Shown here piece by piece: positions 57,711 through 64,000 of a stretch of 64,000 bases of DNA; the stretch's first letter is position 1, and each line of letters begins with the position of its first letter. Source of the stretch: Polyangiaceae bacterium (lineage in GTDB: Bacteria; Myxococcota_A; Polyangia; Polyangiales; Polyangiaceae); contig JABTUA010000003.1 in assembly GCA_015075635.1 (NCBI GenBank), forward strand, positions 868,001 through 932,000, given 5' to 3'. The position numbers and the translations under genes are program-made. The notes beneath the pieces are model-generated. The model was not told where the DNA came from, searched no databases, and was given only the letters and a program-made list of their open reading frames with translations.

Positions 57711-58660
57711 GGCGAGAGCTCCAGCTTGGCGCTCTCGTACTCGCGACGCAGGCGCGCGACCAGCTCGGCGGCGCTGGTCACTTCGTGGAGCACGCCGATG
57801 CCCTGGCCCGAGCCCCAGATGTCGCGCCAAGCCTTGGTGCGGCCGGACCCGAAGCTCATCTTCGAGGGGTCGCTCGGCGGCAAGGCGTCCGGGTCCAGGC
57901 CAGCGGCGGCGATGGACGAGCGCAGGTAGTTGCCGTGTACGCCGGTGAACAGGTTCGTGTAGACGATGTCCGCCGCCTTCGACTCGACGATGGCCTGCTT
58001 GTAGGAGTCCGGGGCGTTGGCCTCCCGCGTGGCGATGAACGCGGAGCCGACGTAGGCGAGGTCGGCGCCCAGGGCGCGAGCCGCGAGCACCGAGCGTCCG
58101 TTGGCGATGGCGCCCGCCAGCACCAGCGGGCCCTGCCAGAATTGTCGGATCTCCTGCACCAGCGCGAAGGGCGAGAGCGTGCCTGCGTGCCCGCCCGCCC
58201 CGGCGGCCACCGCGATCAGGCCGTCGGCGCCCTTCTCCAGCGCCTTCTTGGCGTGGGTGATGTGGATGATGTCGTGCAGCACGATGCCGCCGTAGTCGCG
58301 GACCGCGCGGTTCACGTCCTCGCGGGCGCCGAGCGAGGTGATCACGATGGGCACGCGGTGTTTCACGCACAGCTCGAGGTCGTGCGAGAGTCGATCGTTC
58401 GATTTGTGGACGATCTGGTTGACCGCGAACGGCGCGGAAGGCGCCTCCGGGTGCGCCGCGTCCCACTCCGCGAGCTCGCGCGTGATGCGGCCGAGCCACT
58501 CGTCCAAGAGCTCCGGCGGACGGGCGTTCAGAGCCGGAAAAGCGCCGACGATGCCGGCCTTGCACTGCGCGAGCACCAGCTCGGGCGTGGAGATGATGAA
58601 GAGCGGTGCGCCGATCACGGGCAGGGCGAGGCGGCCCTCGAGGAGCTTGGGGAGTGACAT
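57707..58660 (-). CDS. Nitronate monooxygenase (2-nitropropane dioxygenase family)
   Basis: A 317-residue TIM-barrel flavoprotein. Recognisable parts are the N-terminal LPVIGAPLFIISTPELVLAQ, the strand-loop SLGAREDVNRAVRDYG, the FMN phosphate-binding AVAAGAGGHAGT with the catalytic-region His, and LVLAGAIANGRSVLAARALGAD. The family oxidises nitronates or acts on related substrates using FMN. It shares a four-base overlap with the DUF58 gene, so the two are co-translated, a pairing I would not expect from function alone. Confidence 0.9.
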   Translation of the reverse strand: MSLPKLLEGRLALPVIGAPLFIISTPELVLAQCKAGIVGAFPALNARPPELLDEWLGRITRELAEWDAAHPEAPSAPFAVNQIVHKSNDRLSHDLELCVKHRVPIVITSLGAREDVNRAVRDYGGIVLHDIIHITHAKKALEKGADGLIAVAAGAGGHAGTLSPFALVQEIRQFWQGPLVLAGAIANGRSVLAARALGADLAYVGSAFIATREANAPDSYKQAIVESKAADIVYTNLFTGVHGNYLRSSIAAAGLDPDALPPSDPSKMSFGSGRTKAWRDIWGSGQGIGVLHEVTSAAELVARLRREYESAKLELSP

Positions 58661-58740
58661 CGCGCGGGGAGGCAAGGCTAGCTGACGGGTCGGTCCGTAT
58701 CGAATGGAATCGCAGCATGCGGAGGCCCCTCCGTCATCCC

Positions 58741-60777
58741 TCACTCGCAGGCGGCCGTGAAGTCATCCTTCGGCGCTGGGATGCGCGCCTTGCCGGTAGC
58801 GAAGAACGACTGCATGAAGCACGAGTATTGGTACTTCACGTCGTCGCGCCGCGAGTAGATGGCGTGGCCGTCGAGCGTCTCCCCGGGCAACGCCTTGGGC
58901 GCGAACTGAAGCACCGCACCGGTGTAGGCCGTCCCGCTCTCGCTCTTCAGGTTGTTCTCCAGCGGAAGCGACACGATGCCGTCGAGGTCGGCCAGCCCGA
59001 GGGCGTCCTGCATGCTCGTCCACTGGGCCTCGCCCGCCTGCGGGTGGCCGTAGGCGAGAGCCATGGCGTCGTAGGTCTCGGTGGCGAAGTACGAGTCCTG
59101 CGGCGCGCAGGGCTCGTAGATGGACCGCACCGGATGGCCTTCGAGCGGGCGCCGAGCGATGCGCCCCACGTACACGACGGGATCGGCGGCTTCGAGCGCC
59201 GCCGCGCCCAGGCCGATCACCGGGTGCACGAAGGACAGCGGCTCCGTCCCCGCCAGCACGAGCTTGATCAGCGCCGGGAACTTCCCGCCGGACAGCGGCG
59301 TGTGGAAGATGAAGTGCGTCCAGTGGCCACCGGCGCCCGTCGGAACCAGCGCGCGGAGCTGAGGTAGCGTGGCGCCGACGATGTTGGTGTACATGCCGCC
59401 CATCGACTGGCCGGTCACGCCGATCTTGTCCACGTCGAAGCGGAAGTGCGTCGCCCCGGCCGGCAGCGTCGGGCCGGTGCAGGCACCCAGGGCGCTCGGC
59501 GAGATCTCGAGCTTCTCCAGCGCCTCGAGGAACAGCCCGAGCTCGAGCGACCCCTGGCGGAAGGTGTCGCGGATCGCCGCCATGTTGTTGGCGTTGATGT
59601 AGGCCGTCTCGCTGGCTCCCGGGAGGCGCTCGGGGTTCAGCGGCATGGCCATGCCCGCCATGGCGAAGCCGCGCCCCGCGTACGGGAACGCTGGCCCGAG
59701 AGCCGGGCCCGGCTTGCCGTCGTCGGCGACCGGTCGAACCATCGCGATGCTGAAGCCACCGGAGCCGTGGATGTTGAGCAACAGGGGATAGCCCTTGGCC
59801 GGCATCTCCGACTTCGGCAGCACGATCTTGAAAGGAGCCTTCTCCTGGCGCTGCTCGACCGGCAGGCCAGATGCGCCGATGACGAAGCGCCCGTCGCTGT
59901 TGAACGGGGGTTTCCCGGTCTGAAACTGGGGGTATTCGACGCTCCCTGCGAGAATGCACAAGTCGGTGACCTCCGGGTCGTCGTAGATGGCAAGATCCGC
60001 CAGCGTCACGTCGTACTTGGCGACGACCTGGGTCGTCAGCTCGGCGAGCTCGCGTACCACGTCGCCGGTGGTGAACAGCGTCGCGGCGGCCACGTTGCCC
60101 GGGTCGATCTGGAGCGTGGCGAGCGTCTCCCAGAGCGGAGCGAAGGTGGTGTCGGCTCGCTTCTCGGCCTCGCCGGCGGGCGCGCGCTTGGCGAGGCGAG
60201 CCAAGACGGGGGGCACACCCAGCGGATTGCCGGCATCATCGTTCGCCGACCGCAGCACGACTGCGGCGTAGCTCGTATCGGGCCGGAGCACGAAGCCCGG
60301 CCGGGGCGCCACCGAGAGCAGGTGCTCGGGCACGTAAGGGTCCGCTGGCGTCGTCTGCGCGACGACGGGGAAGAGGCGGCCGCGTTCCGGCGAGCCCGGG
60401 TCCACGTCGAGCAACAAGATCGACGAGCCCGAGTCCGCGGCCACGACGTCGTCCAAGCTGCGCGGCGCGAGCGGGCCGTCGAAGCGGAAGTACACCACCG
60501 GAATGGTGGGAAATCCCCGCGCCTCGTGGGCGCTCTCCACGAAGCCGTCCACGATCCCCACCGCGTTGGGGTTCGGATAGCCCGTCACCTCCGGGTGGCC
60601 GTCGGCGTCCGTGCGCAAGTCGCTGGGGTAGGGCGCGTCGAAGAACTGAGCCGGATCGGACAGGTCGGCGCCGAGCTCGAACACGAGGCGCGTGCCCGGC
60701 TCGCCGGCCTCGGTTGCGGCGTCGTCTCCGCCGCAAGCGACCAAGAAGAGCGCCAGGAACGCCGGGGAGAGCCTCAT
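58741..60777 (-). CDS. Large alpha/beta-hydrolase-fold lipoprotein
   Basis: A 678-residue lipoprotein (ALFLVACGG, Cys 15). The N-terminal 270 residues are a beta domain typical of myxobacterial surface hydrolases (FFDAPYPSDLRTDADGHP, RPDTSYAAVVLRSAN). From about residue 310 an alpha/beta-hydrolase fold begins: LLLNIHGSGGFSIAMV gives the oxyanion region and KIGVTGQSMGGMYTNIV the nucleophile elbow GQSMG. The remaining catalytic acid and His cannot be assigned safely. It ends DDFTAACE, matching the ELAACE end of the partial paralogue at the right edge. The substrate is probably an ester or lipid. Confidence 0.82.
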   Translation of the reverse strand: MRLSPAFLALFLVACGGDDAATEAGEPGTRLVFELGADLSDPAQFFDAPYPSDLRTDADGHPEVTGYPNPNAVGIVDGFVESAHEARGFPTIPVVYFRFDGPLAPRSLDDVVAADSGSSILLLDVDPGSPERGRLFPVVAQTTPADPYVPEHLLSVAPRPGFVLRPDTSYAAVVLRSANDDAGNPLGVPPVLARLAKRAPAGEAEKRADTTFAPLWETLATLQIDPGNVAAATLFTTGDVVRELAELTTQVVAKYDVTLADLAIYDDPEVTDLCILAGSVEYPQFQTGKPPFNSDGRFVIGASGLPVEQRQEKAPFKIVLPKSEMPAKGYPLLLNIHGSGGFSIAMVRPVADDGKPGPALGPAFPYAGRGFAMAGMAMPLNPERLPGASETAYINANNMAAIRDTFRQGSLELGLFLEALEKLEISPSALGACTGPTLPAGATHFRFDVDKIGVTGQSMGGMYTNIVGATLPQLRALVPTGAGGHWTHFIFHTPLSGGKFPALIKLVLAGTEPLSFVHPVIGLGAAALEAADPVVYVGRIARRPLEGHPVRSIYEPCAPQDSYFATETYDAMALAYGHPQAGEAQWTSMQDALGLADLDGIVSLPLENNLKSESGTAYTGAVLQFAPKALPGETLDGHAIYSRRDDVKYQYSCFMQSFFATGKARIPAPKDDFTAACE

Positions 60778-60820
60778 CGATCCAGACGATAGCTCGCCTC
60801 GACCGGGTCCCGCCAGCGGG

Positions 60821-61042
60821 TCAGTCGTCGTCCGACGACACGATCGTCTCGAGATCAGCCAGATCGGACTTCGCCGACCGCAGCTTGCCGAAGGCCTCTT
60901 CGATGACCCGGCTCACCGTGGTCTTGTCGGCGCGCGGCGCCTGCAACAGCTCGCCGAGCAGGCGCTCGAGGTCCGCTTCCGCAGAAGCGACGTCGCGCTG
61001 GGCCCGCTCGATGCTGTTCAGGAGGAGTTCTTTGTTGCGCAT
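60821..61042 (-). CDS. Small coiled-coil protein
   Basis: A 73-residue protein with a strong heptad pattern throughout (IERAQRDVASAEADLERLLG, EAFGKLRSAKSDLADLE) and an acidic end (SSDDD). It has no signal peptide. It lies 19 bp after the DUF3892 gene on the same strand and 43 bp before the hydrolase gene. A small structural or regulatory role is possible, but the family is not recognised. Confidence 0.6.
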   Translation of the reverse strand: MRNKELLLNSIERAQRDVASAEADLERLLGELLQAPRADKTTVSRVIEEAFGKLRSAKSDLADLETIVSSDDD

Positions 61043-61061
61043 CGCCGACCTCTCGCCCGAC

Positions 61062-61310
61062 TCACACGGTCGGCAGGTTGTCCAAGTTGTTCTCGTTCGC
61101 GGCGTCGTTGGTGGTCACCAGGCCGGTGCCAGAGATGACACGGACGTACTTCCGTCGCTCCGCTTGCTTGACGTAGTAGCTGGACTTGTTGCCGTTGATG
61201 TCCTTGATGACGTCGGCTGTGCGCCGCGGTGACCACGGTTGTCCGGGGTTGCACAGCGCGACGATCTTTCCGGCGCGGTCCTTCTTCGTCATCCTGACTT
61301 GGCGATCCAT
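61062..61310 (-). CDS. DUF3892-like small protein
   Basis: An 82-residue protein. The ATG at 61310 is preferred because GGAG lies upstream; a longer reading from 61355 adds an unlikely leader. The pattern of a basic start, then IVALCNPGQPWSPRRTADVI, then GNKSSYYVKQAERRKYVRVI fits DUF3892, whose core is two strands flanking a Trp and a helix, followed by a YYV strand. Function unknown. It shares a 280-bp divergent promoter region with the LOG gene; I see nothing else in that region. Confidence 0.7.
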   Translation of the reverse strand: MDRQVRMTKKDRAGKIVALCNPGQPWSPRRTADVIKDINGNKSSYYVKQAERRKYVRVISGTGLVTTNDAANENNLDNLPTV

Positions 61311-61590
61311 GCTGTTTTCTCCAGGCAACGCGGCCAATGGCCGGCCTGCACTCACATCGGAGTGCGAAATCGATGTCGCTCGTGCTTCGACACCACGGGC
61401 TCCTTGGAAGCTCCGGAGTGAATGCGAGCCGGACTCTCGACCCGCAACATATACGCCTTGGAAGCGTTCGGCGCAACCCGCGCGCGCGTCACGATTGCAT
61501 CAGCGGAGCCGGTTTCGACGACCGAATGCGGTCATTTGGAGGATGCGTCGGCTTTGCTCAGGCCACCGCAGGCTCTAGGCTGCCCGTGTG

Positions 61591-62187
61591 ATGCGACGGT
61601 TCCGAAGGGTCTGCGTCTACTGCGGCTCGAGCAACTTGGTGGACGAGCGCTGGCGAGTGGTCGCGCGCGGCATGGCCGAGTGCCTGGCGCGACGCGGGAT
61701 CGGCGTGGTGTTCGGCGGCGGCAGCATCGGCCTGATGGGCAGCCTGGCCGACGCGGCGCTCGCCGCTGGCGCCGAGGTCATCGGCGTGATCCCCAGGAAG
61801 CTCTTGGACCTCGAGCTCGGGCACCGAGGCGTGACCGAGCTCGTGGTGGTCGAGACGATGCACGAGCGCAAGCACCGCATGGCCGAGCTCAGCGACGCCT
61901 TCGTCGCGCTGCCCGGGGGCTGGGGCACGCTGGAGGAGATCTTCGAGGTGACGACCTGGACGCAGCTCGGCTACCACGAGAAGCCGGTGGGGTTGCTCAA
62001 CGCCGACGGCTTCTACGACGGGCTCCTCGCCTTCCTCGACAGCGCCTGCGAGCTCGGCTTCATCCGCCCCCAACACCGGCCGATCCTGCAAGCTGCTCTG
62101 GACCCGGACGCGCTCCTCGAGCGGCTGGCGAAGGCCCCGCTGCCCCATCTCGATGGCGCTGTGCTGCGCGGTCCCGCGGGTCCGTGA
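61591..62187 (+). CDS. LOG-family nucleotide 5'-monophosphate phosphoribohydrolase
   Basis: A 198-residue Rossmann-fold protein; a GTG three bases upstream is an equally possible start. All LOG marks are present: VCVYCGSSN at the start, VFGGGSIGLMG, the catalytic PGGWGTLEE motif near residue 108 and the EVTTWTQLG helix. LOG enzymes release bases from nucleoside monophosphates, as in cytokinin activation or purine turnover. It is followed 49 bp later by the acyltransferase gene, possibly on one message. Confidence 0.92.
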   Translation: MRRFRRVCVYCGSSNLVDERWRVVARGMAECLARRGIGVVFGGGSIGLMGSLADAALAAGAEVIGVIPRKLLDLELGHRGVTELVVVETMHERKHRMAELSDAFVALPGGWGTLEEIFEVTTWTQLGYHEKPVGLLNADGFYDGLLAFLDSACELGFIRPQHRPILQAALDPDALLERLAKAPLPHLDGAVLRGPAGP

Positions 62188-62236
62188 CTGTCGCACTAGC
62201 ACCTGGCGACGCCGGCGTGCGAAGCTCCGTGCGGCC

Positions 62237-62839
62237 ATGACCCGCCGCGGTGACCGAAGCACGCTCAAAGCCCGCGCCGCTCGAGCCGCGCTCAAAGCCC
62301 TCGGTGGTTGGCGCTTCGTCGGAGAGATCCCCGAGCCGCGGCGCGCGGTGTGCCTGGCGGTGCCCCACACCGACAACATGGACGGCCTGTTGCTCGTGCT
62401 CCTGGCGCAGTCGGCGGGGATGGCCATCTCGTGGATGGTCAAGGACGCCTGGGGAAAGCCGCCCGCGGGGTTGGTGGTCCGCGCCGTGGGTGGCGTACCG
62501 ATCGACCGCTCCAAGGCCAACGGCATGGTGGGGCAGATGACCGAGGAGCTCGCGCGCCGGGAGGATTTCTACCTGGTCATTCCGCCGGAGGGCACGCGCA
62601 GCCGCACCGAGTACTGGAAGTCCGGCTTCTACCGCATCGCCCTCGGCGCCAAGGTCCCGGTGGTGCCGGGGTTCCTCGACTACCGTCACAAGGAGGGCGG
62701 CTTCGGTCCGCCCATCGAGTTGACGGGCGACGTGCGCGCCGACATGGACGTCATCCGCGCGTTCTACGAGAAGCAGCGCCCCGAGCCGCGGCACCCGGAG
62801 AAATTCGGTCCCATTCGGCTGCGTGAAGAAGCCGAATAG
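62237..62839 (+). CDS. PlsC-type acyltransferase (atypical)
   Basis: A 200-residue protein. The catalytic HX4D box reads HTDNMD, and the substrate-binding motif PPEGTRSRTEYWKSGFYRIA matches the EGTRS motif of lysophosphatidate acyltransferases, with LGAKVPVVPGFLDY as the third block. It lacks a clear membrane helix, so it may be a peripheral enzyme modifying a soluble or lipid substrate. The ATG at 62237 is chosen because the fold starts just after it. Confidence 0.87.
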   Translation: MTRRGDRSTLKARAARAALKALGGWRFVGEIPEPRRAVCLAVPHTDNMDGLLLVLLAQSAGMAISWMVKDAWGKPPAGLVVRAVGGVPIDRSKANGMVGQMTEELARREDFYLVIPPEGTRSRTEYWKSGFYRIALGAKVPVVPGFLDYRHKEGGFGPPIELTGDVRADMDVIRAFYEKQRPEPRHPEKFGPIRLREEAE

Positions 62840-62853
62840 GGCGGCTCACTCTC

Positions 62854-62925
62854 CATCGCGGTGACGTCCACCACGTCGGCGTGGCCGCGGGTCTCGACCT
62901 CGATCTTGCCGAGCAGGGTTGCCAC
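62854..62925 (-). pseudogene. Truncated start of a YjbQ-like (UPF0047) gene
   Basis: A GTG at 62925 opens a frame reading VATLLGKIEVETRGHADVVD and then VTA. This resembles the first strand block of YjbQ-family proteins (secondary thiamine-phosphate synthase family), usually I..TRG..DV.DIT. After about 24 codons the similarity stops and the frame runs into the reverse of the acyltransferase gene. Only the N-terminus survives, so this is probably a gene start cut off by the acyltransferase segment. Confidence 0.4.
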
Positions 62926-62953
62926 GGGGCCCGAGTCTACTTCCTCGCGGCGT

Positions 62954-64000
62954 TCACTCGCACGCCGCCAGCTCGCCCGCGGGCTTCGGGACTCGCGGCA
63001 GGCCAGCGGCGAGGCTCTCGAGAAAGCACTGGTATTGATGCTTCGGCGCCTCGGTCTGGAACACGACCTCGTGGCCGTCTTCGACTCCGTCCTCCGGGTG
63101 CTGCACGACGACCGCCGTGGCCTTGGGCTTGCCGCCGGCGCTCACGTTGCCGGCGGCCGGGAGCGCGATCTGAGCGCGACCGGAGAAGGCGATGACTTCC
63201 TCAAGGTGCGGCAGGTCGGCGAGCTCGGGCGTCGCGGCGTCGAGGGACTCGCCGGCGAGATCGAGCCCCAGCGAGAGGCTGGTCGCGTTGGCGATGCTCG
63301 GCATGATGTAGTGATCGACGATACCCTGGAGCAAGAGCACGTGTCGCGGCGCTCCCGCGGCGGGCTCGTGCACGACGGCCCGGCCGTACGCCGGCGGATC
63401 GGCGGGCTCGGCCGCCCATTGGAACAGCGAAAGCGCGGGGTCGCTCTCCGAGAGCGAGTGCTTACCGGCCACGCCCAGGAGCAGCTCGGCGAAGCCCTTC
63501 ACCGGCACCGGCTTCTGCTTGTAGAGCACGTTCTCGATCCAGCTTCCACCGGCACCGCTCAGGATCCCCGCGCGGAACATCGGCTCAATCGCGAGCACCA
63601 GCGGTGCGATGGTCGCGCCCATGGAGTGGCCCATGAGCGCGAGCGCGTTCGCGTCGAGCTTGGCCGGCCCGCCGCTCGTGACCAGGTCCGGGCAGCTCGC
63701 GGCGTCGATCGCGAGCTTCGCGAGCACGCGGGCCTGGAGCGCGATCTCGGCGGCCGACTGGCGCACGTTGTCGCGCAGCGCCGCGGGGTTGGTCACGTTG
63801 AACATCAGGAACTGCTCGTCGCCACCGGTCACGTTGCGCAGGCCGCCGTGGGGGCCGTCGACGCTGACTCCGGCCCAGCCGGCGCGAGCGAACTGCAAGG
63901 CCGGGCCCGTCCCGGGGGCGATGGCCGCGCCGCCGGGCGTGGCCCGCACGCCGCGATCGACCAGCGGGCGATCGCCGCCGCCACCGGTACGGCTCATGAT
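62954..64000 (-). CDS. Alpha/beta-hydrolase-fold lipoprotein paralogue, partial
   Basis: The reverse strand is open to the window edge, giving about 348 residues of the C-terminal part. It contains the nucleophile elbow GHSMGA (LALMGHSMGATIAPLV), a following LLLQGIVDHYIMPSIA region whose Asp-His could complete the triad, and an ending KHQYQCFLESL and ELAACE that matches the 58741-60777 protein. The N-terminal beta domain and signal peptide must lie beyond the edge. The two paralogues flank the small-gene/LOG/acyltransferase group in the same orientation. Confidence 0.8.
   Translation of the reverse strand: MMSRTGGGGDRPLVDRGVRATPGGAAIAPGTGPALQFARAGWAGVSVDGPHGGLRNVTGGDEQFLMFNVTNPAALRDNVRQSAAEIALQARVLAKLAIDAASCPDLVTSGGPAKLDANALALMGHSMGATIAPLVLAIEPMFRAGILSGAGGSWIENVLYKQKPVPVKGFAELLLGVAGKHSLSESDPALSLFQWAAEPADPPAYGRAVVHEPAAGAPRHVLLLQGIVDHYIMPSIANATSLSLGLDLAGESLDAATPELADLPHLEEVIAFSGRAQIALPAAGNVSAGGKPKATAVVVQHPEDGVEDGHEVVFQTEAPKHQYQCFLESLAAGLPRVPKPAGELAACE

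Overview
The window is uniformly GC-rich, densely packed bacterial DNA that looks like a myxobacterial chromosome (Myxococcota, probably the Polyangia side). The evidence is the gene content: many short-lipobox lipoproteins with Gly/Ser/Thr-rich linkers, Cys-rich repeat proteins, MopE-like calcium-loop proteins, eukaryote-type Ser/Thr kinases (one with a PATAN/DUF4388-like tail), FG-GAP, RCC1 and TolB-like surface propellers, and GTG starts with ATGA/GTGA overlaps inside operons. I saw no rRNA, tRNA, CRISPR array, insertion sequence or integrase.

Layout. 0-14.1 kb: a truncated secreted protein, a receiver-domain remnant, a lipoprotein, a DUF1592/DUF1588 heme protein with its DUF1552 partner, a Ser/Thr kinase, an ECF sigma factor with a FecR-type membrane partner, a second kinase, a lipoprotein carrying a multiheme cytochrome tail, a MATE exporter and an RNase HII-like protein. 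14.1-20.2 kb: a segment bounded by 103-bp direct repeats, filled with two secreted-protein genes broken by about eleven frame changes. 20.1-25 kb: an intact small lipoprotein, an ATPase pseudogene, a PPC-domain fragment, an RCC1 lipoprotein and a metallopeptidase whose signal peptide is out of frame across a run of 12 G/C. 25-37.5 kb: housekeeping-like and envelope genes (zinc-finger membrane protein, MoaD, SRPBCC protein, outer-membrane barrel, TerB, FG-GAP lipoprotein, VanW, HtrA, ATP-grasp). 37.5-47.5 kb: a zinc-ribbon protein, gene-tail remnants, a MopE-like lipoprotein, an RHH/PIN toxin-antitoxin pair and a giant thrombospondin-3/Kelch secreted protein preceded by a heptanucleotide repeat. 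47.5-58.7 kb: a Bat (aerotolerance-type) cluster of VWA, BatD and TPR membrane proteins, interrupted by a SUKH gene and a Cys-rich repeat protein before its DUF58 gene, then a nitronate monooxygenase. 58.7-64 kb: two paralogous alpha/beta-hydrolase lipoproteins flanking small genes, a LOG protein and an acyltransferase.

How the genes work together. The Bat proteins form one overlapping membrane operon; sigma factor and FecR protein form a regulatory pair; toxin and antitoxin overlap; the giant protein and its propeller lipoprotein overlap and are probably exported together.

The most unusual signals are two. First, three short tandem repeats whose units are not multiples of three sit at or just before the signal peptides of three different secreted proteins (14.4, 24.9 and 47.2 kb), which suggests phase-variable surface proteins, or indel errors that happen to fall there. 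Second, in four places the 3' part of a minus-strand gene recurs downstream, beyond the next gene or genes (14.1/20.1, 21.3/22.7, 41.0/42.3 and 40.1/47.5 kb), which suggests repeated insertion or tandem duplication at gene ends.
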